64,000 nucleotides of DNA from Closterium sp. Naga37s-1 (Eukaryota > Streptophyta > Zygnematophyceae > Desmidiales > Closteriaceae). Numbering within the stretch: the stretch's first letter is position 1; every line of letters starts with the position of its first letter. The translations under genes were made by a program, and so were the position numbers. The notes below the pieces were generated by a model. It made no database searches, was not told where the DNA came from, and saw nothing but the letters and a program-made list of their open reading frames with translations. The stretch covers positions 620,001 to 684,000 of the forward strand of contig CANJKZ010000724.1 in NCBI GenBank assembly GCA_947471745.1. The letters are read 5' to 3'. This document shows positions 9,730 through 21,490 of the stretch, piece by piece.

Positions 9730-10800
9730 AGCTGGGTGGCGTGAGATACACCCTGCTTGACAAGATAGTCCTTGAGAGCACGGCGTGCGTTGCCCATATC
9801 AGCTTCTGCAACCCAACTGTCCTCAGTGGGGTCATATCCCTTCCAGCGGATCAGGAACTCGAGGGTCTTGCCGCCGCGGCGTCGATGAGTGAGAACGCGC
9901 TCCACTTCGTACTCGGGTTCATCCTGTATGAGAACAGGTGGTGGAGGCGGTAGCTGCCATCCCTGGAACTGTTGGTTGGGGTCCTTGTAGGGTTTCAGTA
10001 GCTGGACATGGAAAGCATTGTGAAGCTTCCACGTATCTGGTAAGCGCAAGCGGAATGTAACTGGTGTCACCTGTGCCTCAACGAGAAAAGGACCACAGAA
10101 GCGAGGCCGAAGTTTGGATGGGAGGTGAGACAGGTTCAAGTTGCGTGTGTCAAAAAAGCACCTGATCTTCGACTGCTACTTAGTGATCTCGTCGCTGTCG
10201 ATCGGCATACTGCTTCTGGGAGGTCTGCATCGTGATGAGTCGTCGCTGAGTCTTCTCCCATAGCTGCTGCATGGTGGTGACGAAGTCGTGTGCGGCTTGG
10301 ACATGTGCCGGTGTGGTTGGCTGCTGTGGTGTGAGTGGTTCCCGTCCGAAACACAGGAAGAAAGGAGTTTTCCCTGTGGCCGCATGTGACGCGTTGTTGT
10401 AAGCGAACTCTAGGGTCGGTAACTGTGTGCCCCAGTGGCTGACGTCGTCCTTGCAAGCTGTACGCAGTAACTGTTCAACCACCTGATTGAGTCGCTCTTT
10501 CTGTCCGTCAGTCTGTGGGTGGTAGGCTGAGGACATCGCAAGTTTGGTCCCCAATAATCCCATGAGCTCCTTCCAGAACTTACTCGTGAATTTGGGGTCT
10601 CTGTCTGAGATGAGTGTAGCGGGGATGCCGTGGATGGTGATGATGCGGTCAAAGAAGAGGCGAGCAGTTTCTTCAGCTGTAGCTGTGGCGTTGGTCGGGA
10701 TGAAGTGACCCATTTTGGAAAACTTATCGATCACTACGAGGATAGAATCATGTCCTCGTGAGGTCGAAGGAAGTCCTGTGATAAAGTCGAGGCTAACGAC
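9726..10800 (-). pseudogene. Gy-D integrase core and chromodomain
   Basis: Core motifs: the first Asp in SLDF (about 10795), DKFSKMGHF, ISDRDPKF with the second Asp, and HPQTDGQKERLNQ with the Glu; the triad is complete. Then LEFAYNNASHAATGKTPF, a GPF-type module (RPRFCGPFLVEAQVTPVTFRLRLP), and a chromodomain near the end (YEVERVLTHRRRG, EFLIRWKGYDPTEDSW). Chromodomains in this position are thought to steer integration to heterochromatin marks. Frame breaks occur near 10180-10135 and a stop near 10815. Confidence 0.85.
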
Positions 10801-10809
10801 CTGCCATGG

Positions 10810-11535
10810 CTACTCCGGTACGGGTAGAGGCTGAACTAACCCTGCTTTTTTCTGCTTGCTACTCTTCATCCGCTGGCACGTGTCGCAAGAGATGACGAAC
10901 TGTTGCACGTCTGCTGCCATCCCGGGCCAGTAGTAATACTTTGCTATCCCTGCTAACGTCTTGTTGCTCCCGAAATGTCCCGCGTAAGGTACGTCGTGAA
11001 ACTCCTCCAATAGGATATGCCGTAGCGGGGCGTAATTCGGTACCCAAATCTTTCCTGAACCCTTCCTTACAGCTAAGTCTTTCTCCCACTGTAACAGCTT
11101 CGTAGTCTGTGCTGTAGCGATCTCTGCGTCCACGGAGTACCCATGTTGGAATATACCCTTGAGGAGAGGGTTCATCCCGTCGAGCTGGATGCCTGCTACA
11201 TGTCCGGGGCGGCTCAACGCGTCTGCCTTGTTGTGTAGCCTGGGATTGTAGACGATGTCGTAGTGGAAGTGAGTTTCCAGGAAGTCCATCCACCGCACCT
11301 GTCGTCGTGAGAGCGTTGGCTGCGACTTCAGGTATTTGAGACTGCAGTGGTCAGTATAGACTGTAGTCTTGGCTACCTCTAGGTAACACCTCCACGCCTT
11401 GAAGGCTACGACTATAGCTAAGGCTTCCTTGTCATGGATGGGGTAGTTCAGTTCTGCTCCGTGTAGCTTCTTACTGAGGTAGGCGATAGGCTGTAAACCG
11501 TTCCCGTGATCTTGCATTAGTACTGCTCCGACTGC
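10810..11535 (-). pseudogene. Gy-D RNase H and integrase zinc finger
   Basis: RNase H text: YPIHDKEALAIVVAFKAWRCYL, VYTDHCSLKYL and NKADALSRPGH. The integrase finger follows, with EEFHDVPYAGHFGSNKT and CDTCQRMKSSKQ (HHCC). A TAG near 11537 separates it from the DASD motif upstream, and a frameshift near 11680 separates it from RT. Confidence 0.85.
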
Positions 11536-11569
11536 CTAGTCACTAGCGTCTGCCTCAACTATGTAGTCC

Positions 11570-13015
11570 TTATCTGGGTCCGATAGGATGAGTACTGGCG
11601 CTGTAGTCAGTGCTGTCTGTAACTGCTCCATGGCTTGCTGATGAGGAGTATCCCACTTGTAGGGCGTATCCTTTTTTCAGTAGGTCGGTCAGTGGCGCTG
11701 CTATCTTAGCGTACTGTGGCACGAACCTGTTGTAGTAGTTGGCGAAGCCTAGGAACTGCTGCAACTCCTTCACGTTCTCTGGTACTTTCCACTTCTTGAC
11801 GGCTTCGATCTTCCGCGGGTCCACGTGTACGCCCTCGGCACTCACCATGTGCCCGAGAAATTGCACCTTCTTCAGGGCGAAGTCGCTCTTCGACAGCTTC
11901 ACGTAGAAATTGTTTTTCCGCAGGATTTCGAACACCTTCCGCAGATGCTCCACGTGCTCCTTCATGTTCTTGGAGTAGATAAGAATGTCGTCCAGGTACA
12001 CCACTACGCATTCGTTCAGCAGGGGTCGTAAGATGTGATTCATCTCTGCCTGAAACGTTGCTGGTGCGTTGCAGAGTCCGAACGGCATCACCAAGTATTC
12101 GTAGGAGCCGTATCTGGTACGGAACGCCGTCTTGTGGACCGAGTTGTCTGCCATCTTGATCTGCCAGTAACCCGACCGTAGGTCCAGCTTCGAAAAGACT
12201 GTTGCACCACGCAGTTGGTCCAGTAGGTCGTCTATGCGCGGTATGGGGTATTTGTTTTTTACTGTCTGTTTGTTCAGTGCGCAGTAGTCGATGCACATCC
12301 GTAAACGTCCGTCTGGTTTTGGAGTGAAGAGAACTGGTGCACCGTAGGGAGAGGTGGATGGGCGGATCAGTTGTCTGTCCAGTAGATACTCTATCTGTTT
12401 CTTCATGTCTGTCAATTCGGTCGGACTCAGCCGGCATGGTGCACGTGAGACGGGTTTCGCACCTGGTTCCTCCACGATCTCGTGCTCGTGGGTGCGTGCT
12501 AGACGTACGCCTGCAGGTAGGTCGTCGGGCATTATATCCTTGTACTGCTCCAAGACCTCCTTCACTGCTGCAGGTAGCTCTGTGTTCGGCTTCTCCTCCT
12601 CTGCTGCTGCCATAACCAGTGCTAGGTATCCCGTGTTACTCTCGTTCACCGTCTGTTCAAACCGTGCCAGTGTCGTTTCAGGAACGCTCCCTGTATCCGT
12701 CCAGCTTTGTAGTGCTATCCGCTTCCCGTTGTTGTAGATGCACGCCTTCCTGTTGACCCAGTCGATCTCGGGGTTGAACCGCTTCAAGAAATCTCGCCCC
12801 AAGATGAAATCTAACCCCTTGATATTCGTGATCGGCAACGTCGGCTTCCACCTTAGCGCCCCTATGTGCAGCTGCAGTGATGCTTCGCCGTGGATGGGAA
12901 GTTTTGTACTGTCCACCATCGTTGCCGAGAACTTGGTCTCCTCGGAAGGTTCCCCAATTTTCTCCAACGTTCCGCGATCGCACACCGAGTGAGATGCACC
13001 GCTGTCTACCAGTGC
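11570..13015 (-). pseudogene. Gy-D protease and reverse transcriptase
   Basis: Opens just downstream of the protease active site [13 protein letters not shown], which lies at about 13015-12975 after an in-frame stop. It then carries [15 protein letters not shown] of the protease and a full [53 protein letters not shown], and the active site [23 protein letters not shown] leads towards RNase H. Its readable length of about 470 residues is near-complete; the frame is lost near 11680. Confidence 0.87.
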
Positions 13016-13851
13016 CTAGAGGCGTCGTCCTTTGCATAACACCTCGAGGAGTAGTGGTGCCTGCTACGCTGAGTAGCCAAAGAGGGTCTCATTAATAGGA
13101 TCATAGAGTACATCAAAATGAATACCATCCCTATTTCCTATACCTGACTCAGCACTTTTCTCTTTCAACTTCACCTGGGGGGTAGGAGGATTTTTCCGAG
13201 GCTTGTACAACTTCTCAGGAGCCTGGAATTTTCCTCTAAGCCTTGGCAGCTGTGAAGGCTTCACCTGTGGGCAACGGGGAGCCTTAACACTGTGCTGCGG
13301 GGAGAGAATATCAACTCCACGGAACACACAACCCTTTTCTACGCTCCGTAGTACTTTTCCCAACTTCTCAGGTACCTGAATAATTTCTAAAGGCTTTTTC
13401 TTGGCCTCTAAATCTCCCCTGAATTTCTCAAAGGCTTGAAAACCACGAGAAGCAATATTTTTCGTTAGAGTATCTTTATAGGTTACTTTTAACGAATTCT
13501 TACTTTCGTGGGTGTTCGGCTGGAGTTTCCCGGTCGGTGCAGAGTCTTTTTTTGCGGAGCCTCCATTCGCCTCGGGGATTTCCCCTGATGCCGGCCGGTC
13601 GTGACGTTTTAGATTCGCGCCATAATTTTCTCCTTTTTTCACCTGCTCCGAAGTCGCCACGTCGTCGCCTTTTCCTGCTTTTCGGATCTTTACGCGATCG
13701 CCAAGTCGATCCGCGACTACTGGCGATTCCCATTTTTTTACTTCGGGGGTGCTCCACTGTTACCGCCCTGCATTGCCGCACGTGCCTTTTTCATTTTGTA
13801 GCACGACAAAATCTGATGCCCTGCTGCGCCGCAAAATTCGCATTTTGTCGG
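13016..13851 (-). pseudogene. Gy-D gag knuckle and gag-protease linker
   Basis: A zinc knuckle CEFCGAAGHQILSC is readable at about 13845-13800, between stops at 13853 and about 13737. Then comes a basic, lysine- and proline-rich linker (13660-13064) ending FDVLYDPINETLFGYSA and a stop. Gy-M has the matching linker at about 53450-53840, so this is a conserved though low-complexity segment of the family. Confidence 0.7.
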
Positions 13852-14434
13852 CTACTGCTTCGCGTCGTATTTGTCGATGTCCATCGGTTCGGCGAACGTG
13901 GGGGGTGCCGATCGCTCCGTGCCGAATGTACGGTTCAGCGCGAAACGTCGTGTTTCAGGTTGACCTCGAGTCAATGCGTCGTATCGCTCGGCAGCACGCA
14001 CGATGTCGCGGTAACTGTTGTAATTCGCTGCGATGACCTGTCGGCAAATCTCCAATTTTAACCCTTCTGTGTACGCCTGGATTTTTTTGCCTTCGGTCAG
14101 GTCCGTGATGCGTTTGAACAGTAGCTCCATCTGCTGCGTGTACTGTGCTACACTACTGTACTGTTTGTGACGGTGTATCTGCTGCCGCGCCATGTAGGTC
14201 GTATTAATTGGCTCGAAACGTTCGATGAGGTCTGCCCGAAACAGCTGCCACGTTTTCTCCCCGCGGGCCACATCAGTGTAGTAAATCCACTCTAATGCCG
14301 GTCCACGTAACAGTGTCGCTGCGAGCCGAATCCGTGCTGCGTCGTGTTGCGGGGTCGAACAGCCAATGGCCTCGAAATAAATTTCAAGGGTCGCCTCGAA
14401 TCGTCGAACGTCAGATCCTTTCGCGATGGGATCG
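13852..14434 (-). pseudogene. Gy-D gag, C-terminal two-thirds
   Basis: Capsid-type gag text: FDPIAKGSDVRRFEATLEIY, LAATLLRGPALEWI, LFRADLIERFEPIN, QYTQQMELLFKRI, EGLKLEICRQVI. Its N-terminus lies across Co-E at 21617-21876; the residues LPEAF there continue as DPIAKG here, across the TSD aacgc. Confidence 0.85.
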
Positions 14435-14439
14435 AACGC

Positions 14440-14565
14440 TGTCAAACTTATATGCTATAGTCTGTGTAGGCTGTAGTGGGGTAGACAATATGGGGTACAA
14501 CACTTTTAGGTTTTCCTACTTGTACCCACCTGTTTCCTAGTGCATTCATTCCTTGTTCTTTCACA
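14440..14565 (+). repeat. Co-E 5' LTR
   Basis: tgtcaaac to ctttcaca, 126 bp. It is identical to the 3' LTR except for one C/T difference (ggctgtagt against ggttgtagt). Such a short LTR is typical of this Copia group in the window (125-140 bp). Confidence 0.93.
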
Positions 14566-14576
14566 TGGTATAGAGC
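14566..14576 (+). other. Co-E primer-binding site
   Basis: tggtatagagc, the iMet-type site tggtatcagagc with one C missing. Co-B and the LTR at 35596 carry the same shortened form. Confidence 0.8.
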
Positions 14577-14639
14577 AGGTTCCCTAATGGGAACGTTTCC
14601 TAGGGCCCACCGAAAATTCGAATTTTTTCCTGCCCGGAG

Positions 14640-15900
14640 CGCGCTTCACCCCTGCCCGAGTCGCGCCCCGCGTCCCCTGCCCTTAGTGGCCCCTTAGCCG
14701 CTCCGTAGCGGCCCCTCTCACGGCCCCTCGCGGCCCCTTAGCCGCTCCCTCGCTGCCCCACTCACGGCCCCTCGCGCCCCTCTCTCACGGCCCCTCGCGG
14801 CCCCTCTCTCACGGCCCCTCGCGGCCCCTTAGCGGCTCCCTCGCGGCCCCTCTCACGGCCCCTCGCGGCCCTTCTCACGGCCCCTCGCGGCCCCTCCGCG
14901 GCCGTTTGCGGCCCCTCGCGGCCCCTCTGCGGCCGTTCGCGGCCCCTCGCGGCCCCTCCGCGACCGTTCGCGGCCCCTCGCGGCCCCTCTCGCGGCCCCT
15001 CCGCGGCCGTTCGCGGCCCCTCGCGGCCCCTTTCGCGGCCCCTCGTGGCTCGTCGCGGCTCGTCGCGGCCCCTCCGCGGCCCCTCTCCAGGCCCCTCGTG
15101 GCCCCGTCGCGGCTCCCTTGCGGCCCCGTTGTGGCTCCCTCGTCGCCCCTGCCCGCCGCGGAGCCCTGCCCTAACCCGCGCCCTCGAGCAGCCGCCACTG
15201 CAGCAGCAGCCCCTGGAGCAGCCGCCACTGCAGCTGCCGCCCCTGGAGCAGCCGCCACTGCAGCAGCCGCCCCTGGAGCAGCCGCCACTGCAGCAGCCGC
15301 CCCTGGAACAGCCGCCACTGCAGCAGCCGCCCCTGGAGCAGCCGCCACTGCAGCAGCCGCCCCTGGAGCAGCCGCCACTGCAACAGCCGCCTCTGGAGCA
15401 GCCGCCACTGCAGCGGCCGCCCCTGGAGCAGCCGCCAGCCGCCCCTGGAGCAGCCGCCACTGCAGCAGCAGCCCCTCGAGCAGCCGCCACAGCAGCTGCT
15501 GCCCCTGGAGCAGCCGCCACTGCAGCAGCCGCCCCTGGAGCAGCCGCCACTGCAGCAGCCGCCCCTGGAACAGCCGCCCCTGCAGCAGCCGCCCCTGGAG
15601 CAGCCGCCCCTGAAGCAGCCGCCCCTGCAGCAGCCGCCCTTGGAGAAGCCGCAACAGCAGCAGCCGCCCCTGGAGCAGCCACCCCTGCGGCAGCCGCCCC
15701 TGGAGCAGCCGCCACTGCAGCAGCCGCCCCTGGAGCAGCCGCCCCTGCAGCAGCCGCCCCTGGAGCAGCTGCCCCTGCAGCAGCCGCCCCTGGAGCAGCC
15801 GCCCCCGCAGCAGCCGCCCCTGGAGCAGCAGCCCCTGCAGCAGCTGCCCCTACAGCAGCCGCGGAGCCCTCGCCCTGCAGTGGTAGCGGCCTCGCCGCTG
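14640..15900 (+). repeat. Co-E GC-rich tandem-repeat leader
   Basis: Two repeat fields. At about 14690-15130 the unit is a degenerate cggcccctcg of 8-10 bp. At about 15181-15860 the period is about 30 bp around gagcagccgccactgcag, which reads as PLEQPPLQQP or AAATAAAAPG depending on frame. Long frames are open on both strands, but none shows a domain, so I treat this as an untranslated or low-complexity leader rather than a gene. Confidence 0.8.
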
Positions 15901-16012
15901 CCGCCGTCGTACGCCTGCCCTTCTCGCCACTGGTGAGCAGTGCCCTGTCTGTTACTACTGCTCTTGCTGCTACTGCTCTTTCTACTACTACTGCTGCTCC
16001 TGGCGTGGCCAA

Positions 16013-18301
16013 ATGCAGCTCCAGCGCCGACCGCGTGAGTCCCTCGCCCCCCAACAGCTTCGTGAGTGGTACGCTAGTTGGGGTTGTAGGGGTGGCCGCG
16101 CTGCAACTACTGCTACTACTTCTACTGCTTCTACTGCTGCTACTGCGGCTACCACTGCTCCTCCTGCTCCTAGCGGTGGCCAGATGCAGCTCCAGCGACA
16201 TCCGCGTGAGTCCCTCACGCCCCAGCAGCTTCGTGAGTGGTACGCTACTTGGGGTTGTCGGGGTGGCCGTAGTGGGAGTCGTTCTGGCGTGAGGAGTTCG
16301 GGAGCTACTTGTAGTAGCCAGGTGCAGCTGCAGCGTAGTCCGCACGCGGTCCTTTCGCCCCAGCAGCTTCGTGAGTGGTACGCTCAGCGTGGAGGGTCAC
16401 GCAGTTCTGCCCGCTGTCCGTACGTCATTCGCACTGGTGCTCGGACTGGTCAGCCCTGCGGGACGCTTGGTCACGCCGAGTCCCGCTGCTTCGCCCGTCT
16501 GAGCGACGTCTGGCGTACGGAGTTTGGCGACGCCGCTGAGCTCCCCGACTGGGTGGAGCTGCTTAGGCAGAGGGTAGATATCTATGCTCTTGACTATGAT
16601 GCTATCCTCACTGCCATGTATGCATTGCCTACTAGTGATGTGGGTGACTGTTACCTGTGTGTTCCGCCTGACCCGGGCATTGAGGCTGCTGCTCTAGGTG
16701 CTGGTGAGGCTGCTGCTCTAGGTGCTAGTGCGTCTGCTCCTCCAGGTGCTGGTGAGTCTGCTGCCCCAGGTGCTGGTGAGTCTGCTGCCCCAGGTGCTGG
16801 TGAGTCTGCTCTCTCAGGTACCACGTCGTCTCAGGTGTTACACACCTTCACCCTTGACTCGGGTGCTTCCCGCTCCTTCTTTCGAGACCGCACCACACTC
16901 ACGCCGCTTAGTCGGCCGGTTGCAGTCTCCCTGGCAGACCCCTCTGGGGGTCCCGTCCTTGCCCACTTCTCCACTGTCCTACCGTGTCCGGCGGCCCCTT
17001 CTGGCTCCCTGTCAGGTCTTTACCTCCCCTCGTTCTCTACGAACTTGGTGAGTGGTGCTGACCTACAGGACGCAGGGGTTGACCAGTTCACTCCTGCGCG
17101 TCAGCGAGTGACCCACTGTACGTGTGCTAGGACGGGCCGACACTTGGCCGCGTTTACCCGTCAGCCGGGGTCGAGCCTGTACACACTGACTACTGAGTCT
17201 CCTCAGGTAGCTGCGTCGAGTCAGGTGTTTGCTGCAGCGTCCAGGTCTGGTCCTGAGTCTGCCCCCTACTCATGTCGTCTCCTGTCTCACCAGACTCTCC
17301 TCTGGCACCACCGCCTTGGTCACCCCTCCCTGCCTCGTCTCCGAGACATGGCCTCTCGTTTACTTGTCTCGGGTCTCCCGCGGTCCCTCCCTCCTCTTCC
17401 TCCGGGGCCTGGCCCCACCTGCGTTCCCTGCGTCGAGGGGCGGCAGCGCGCCGCTCCTCACTCCTCCGAGTTTCCTCTGACAGAGGCTCCGCTGCAGACG
17501 CTTCACATGGACGTGTGGGGCCCAGCCCGCGTCCGTGGACAGGGTCACGAGCGTTACTTCCTGCTGGTGGTTGACGACTACTCGCGTTACACCGCAGTCT
17601 TCCCCTTGCGCAGCAAGGGGGACGTCACTGAGGTGTTGATCGACTGGATCCGCGCAGCTCGTCTCCAGCTCAGAGAGAGTTTCGGCTCGGACTTTCCTGT
17701 CTTGCGTCTGCACTCCGACAGAGGCGGTGAGTTTTCCTCTGACCTTCTGCGAGCCTTCTGTCGTGCACAGGGCATCCACCAGACGTTCACGCTTCCGGCC
17801 TCTCCACAGCAAAATGGGATTGCTGAGCGCCGCATTGGCATGATCATGGACGTCGCTCGTACGTCCATGATCCATGCGGCTGCTCCCCATTTTCTGTGGC
17901 CGTTCGCGGTTCAGTACGCGGCGCATCAGATCAACCTTCAGCCCCGGGTCTCCTTGCCGGAGACCTCCCCTACTGTGCGGTGGACGGGGAAGGTTGGTGA
18001 TGCGTCTGCGTTTCGTGTCTAGGGATCTCGGGCTTTTGTCCGCGACTTGTCTGCGGACAAGCTGTCCCCCCGTGCTGTTCCCTGCGTCTTCCTTGGCTTC
18101 CCCCCTGACGCGCCTGGTTGGCAGTTTTACCACCCCACCTCGCGCCGTGTTCTGTCGTCCCAGGACATCACCTTTGACGAGTCGGTCCCCTTCTACCAGC
18201 TCTTCCCCTACCGCACTGCCCCGCTCCCCCCTCCGCCGCTCTTCCTCACGCCAGGTGCTGCCTTGGTAGACCCCTTGCCCCCTCAGGTGTTTCCCAGGTA
18301 G
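16013..18301 (+). pseudogene. Co-E gag-like region, protease and integrase
   Basis: One frame with a single stop (TAG 18020-18022, where Co-L has Trp). It starts with three copies of a PQQLREWYA motif (about 16047, 16216 and 16352), then a finger CGTLGHAESRC and a repeated GAGESAAP stretch. The protease active site is FTLDSGASRSFF. The integrase has the zinc-finger LLWHHRLGHPS with CVPC, catalytic MDVWGPA, LHSDRGGEF and QQNGIAERR; all three acidic residues are present. The frame is lost near 18297. The start is uncertain because no N-terminal gag is visible. Confidence 0.85.
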
Positions 18302-19914
18302 ACCCGGTTGAGCCTGTCGAGGTAGCTGTCGACTCTGGTCCTGCGCGAGGTACTGAGCGTGCTGAGCCTGGTGGTGCTGGGTCTGGAGGTACTGCGCCTG
18401 GGGGTGCTGAGCCTGGGGGTGCGGAGACTGGGGGTGCTGAGCCTGGGGGTGCGGAGACTGCGGGTGCTGAGCCTGGGGGTGCAGTGACTGTGGGTGCTGA
18501 GCCTGGGGGTGCAGTGACTGTGGGTGCTGAGCCTGGGGGTGCAGAGACTGCAGGTGCTGAGCCTGGGGGTGCTGTCCCTGGGGGTGCTGGGTCTGGAGGT
18601 CCTGAGCCTGGAGGTGCTGCGCCTAGGGGAGCTCTCTCTTCCCAGCAGCTACGTGAGTGGTACTCTCGGTACTGCCGCGGCCTCCGGGGTGCTGCTGGAG
18701 CTGTTGGCGCTGGTCCTGCTGGAGGTGCTGCTGGAGCTGGCGGTCCTGCTGGTGTTGGCACTGGAGGTGCTGCTGGCACTGGTACTTCTGAGGGTGCTGG
18801 AGTTGGCGCTGCTGGAGCTGGAGGTGCTGCTGGTGTTGGAGCTGGCAGTGCTGCTGGTGCTGGTGCTTTTGAGGGTGCTGGAGTTGGCGCTGCTGGAGCT
18901 GGAGGTGCTGCTGGTGCTGGTGCTTCTGAGGGTGCTGGAGTTGGAGCTGCTGGAGCCGGAGGTGCTGCTGGCGCTGGTGCTGCCGCTGGGGGTACTGGTG
19001 CTGTCCCTGCTGTTTCGGGAGGCGCTGCGCGGCCACGGCCGTACTTCGTTCCGCTCCTTGAGCAGGTTCTTGGTCTCCCGCCTTCTACTGGTCCTCCACC
19101 TCCCTTAGAGTGTCCACCGCCTGTCCAGTCCGAGTCACAGTTACAGCCCGCTTCCCCACTGCCTGCTCCTTCTCCCTACACTGGTCCTACTGGAGGTCTT
19201 GCTGAGCGTCGTGCGCCTGCGTCTCGTCCTGCGTCGCCTGTTCGTGCTGCTGGCACTAGTCGTCGTGTTCCACGTCAGCGTCCTCCTGCGGTCCCGGGCA
19301 CGCACCAGATGGCACTGCGTCCTTCCACTGCTCCGCTGCGTGTCCCTTTGCCGTCTCCTCCTGAGTCCTCTCTTCCTGCTCTTGCTGACCCGGAGTCGGA
19401 CTCTCTTCGTGCTGCCAGTCCTACTGTGACGCGTCTTCTGGCTACTGTTGTCACTGACCCTTCCTTTGAGTCCACTGCTGCGTCTGCCTTAGTTGCTGAG
19501 CTTGTCGACTTTGCTGCTCACTGTCGTCTAGACTACGCCGCTAGTCTTGTTGCTGAGTCTGAGTCTGTCTGTCCTCCGTCCGTCGGGGGTGAGTGTGCTC
19601 TTAGCACGGACGTCCTTGAGGACAGGCAGGAGGAGTTCCAGTGTTTTGCTGCTGCTTTGCCTCATCTCGTGTCCACGCTGATTGCCCCTGAGGGAGACCC
19701 GGATGCACCAGACATCCCGACTCCTCGATCGTACGCTGAGGCGATCGAGGGTCCCTACTCCTCACAGTGGCAGTCAGCCATGGACGTAGAGATGGCTTCC
19801 TGGAAGTCCACAGGCACCTACGTTGACGAGGTTCCCCCACCTGGGGCGAACATCGTCAGTGGCATGTGGATTTTCAGGGTGAAGCGGCCGCCGGGTTCTC
19901 CGCCTGTCTTCAAG
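18298..19914 (+). pseudogene. Co-E Gly/Ala repeat spacer and RT lead-in
   Basis: Begins with about ten copies of a GAEPGGA-type heptad (18340-18620), then a fourth PQQLREWY-like motif (18636-18665), then Gly/Ala repeats of the GVGAAGAGGAAGAGA type to about 19020. A Pro/Ser-rich stretch follows, then conserved Copia text before RT (LEDRQEEFQCF, EGDPDAPDIPTPRSYAEAI, STGTYVDEVPPPGANIVSGMW, VKRPPGSPPVFKA). One base seems missing near 19915, after which RT continues in another frame. Confidence 0.8.
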
Positions 19915-21293
19915 GCCGTTACGTGGCTCGAGGCTTCAGTCAGCGGCAGGGAGTTGACTACTTTCAGACCTTCTCTCCCACCCCGAAGATGACCACTCTT
20001 CGGGTGCTGCTGCACATAGCCGCTCAGCGCGACTACGAGCTTCACTCTCTTGACTTCAGCACAGCTTTCTTGCAGGGCAGCCTGCACGAGGAGATCTGGC
20101 TGCGCCGCCCACCTGGCTTCACTGGGTCGTTTCCTCCTGGTACCCAGTGGAGCCTCCGGCGGCCAGTCTACGGTCTCCGCCAGGCGCCACGTGAGTGGCA
20201 CGACACACTGAGGACTACACTTGCGGCTCTTGGGTTTGCTCCTTCTACTGCCGACCCGTCGCTGTTTCTGCGCACCGACACCTCTTTGCCGCCGTTCTAC
20301 ATCCTCGTGTACGTCAACGACTTGGTCTTTGCCACTGCTGACACTGCTGGACTCGCCCACGTGAAGTCCGAGCTGCAGAAGAGACACACGTGCATTGACC
20401 TGGGTGAACTGCGCAGCTACCTTGGCTTGCAGATCACCCGGGACAGAGCACAGCGCACCATTACCCTGACTCAGTCACACATGGTGCAGCAGGTCCTTCA
20501 GCGCTTCGACTTCACGTACTCCTCGCCTCAGGCTACTCTTCTGTCTACTCGCCACTCGCTCTCAGCTCTGCCTTCGGATGAGTCCGTAGAGCTGAGTGGC
20601 CCGTACCCAGAGCTTGTTGGCTGCCTCATGTACCTGATGACCTGCACTCGACCTGACCTTGCATACCCTCTTAGCATCTTGGCACGCTATGTTGCTCCTG
20701 GGAGACACCGACCAGAGCACATGGCTGCAGCGAAGAGGGTGTTGCGCTACTTGTGCAGTACGTCGGGCATGGGGCTAGTGCTTGGAGGGCGGCGTTCAGT
20801 GGTTCTCACAGGTCACGCAAACGCTTCTTGGGCTGACGACCAGGCTACGCAGCGGTCGTCACAGGGTTACACCTTCAGCCTTGGTTCCGGCTCTGTTTCG
20901 TGGCGGTCTACCCGCTCGTCTTCTGTTCTCGGCTCCAGCTGTGAGGCTGAGATCTACGCGGGGGCCATGGCTGCACAGGAGCTACGCTGGCTCACCTACC
21001 TACTGACTGACCTAGGAGAGCAGCCTCGTTCTCCTCCAGTTCTGTACGTAGATAACAAGGCCATGCTGGCCTTGTGTCGGGAGCACAGACTGGAGCACAG
21101 AACGAAGCACAGTGCTCTTCGCTACTTCCTTGCTCGTGAGCTGCAGCAGCGTGGTCAGCTGCGCCTTGCTTACGTGGCCTCTGAGGCCAACACTGCTGAT
21201 ATCTTTACCAAGGCACTTCCGCCTTGTGATCATCAGCGCTGCTGTACGATGCTAGGTCTTGTGCCTACTTGGCCTCACTTGCTCACTTCTTGA
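19866..21293 (+). pseudogene. Co-E reverse transcriptase and RNase H
   Basis: 475 open residues; the first ~18 are off-frame. RT motifs: YVARGFSQRQGVDYFQTFSP, LDFSTAFLQGSLHEEIW, RRPVYGLRQAPREWH, and the active site ILVYVNDLVFAT, in which the first Asp of YVDD is Asn. RNase H: GHANASWADD, SSCEAEIYAGAMAAQELRW, YVDNKAMLALC, HSALRYFLARELQQRGQL, ANTADIFTKALP. Co-O has a nearly identical RT with intact YVDD. The Asn fits a CpG transition (cgac to caac). Confidence 0.87.
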
Positions 21294-21479
21294 CCTTACT
21301 TGTACTGTGATCTTTCTATACCTGCACTTGCTTGTTCACCTTTATATATGATCTTGCATGTGAACTGGCCTTATGGCCCTGAACTTGTGCTCGGAATGTG
21401 TGGTGACGTTGTGATCCACCCTGAGCTTGTTTTGCTTTGCTTGACTGGTCTTGTGACCTCTTGTTCTCCCCCACTTTGC

Positions 21480-21490
21480 CTATGGGGGTG
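21480..21490 (+). other. Co-E polypurine tract
   Basis: ctatgggggtg abuts the 3' LTR. The same signature, or its complement cacccccatag, marks the 3' ends of Co-B, NA-F, NA-H, Co-O and Co-L. Confidence 0.85.

Noticed and set aside
15181-15860. Regular 30-bp repeats that might suggest a CRISPR array
   Set aside because: The units are contiguous with no unique spacers, and the context is a eukaryotic retroelement leader.
14762-16345. Long minus-strand frame of about 527 codons through the Co-E leader
   Set aside because: Ala/Arg/Gly repeats arise from the GC-rich tandem units; frames are open on both strands and no domain is present.
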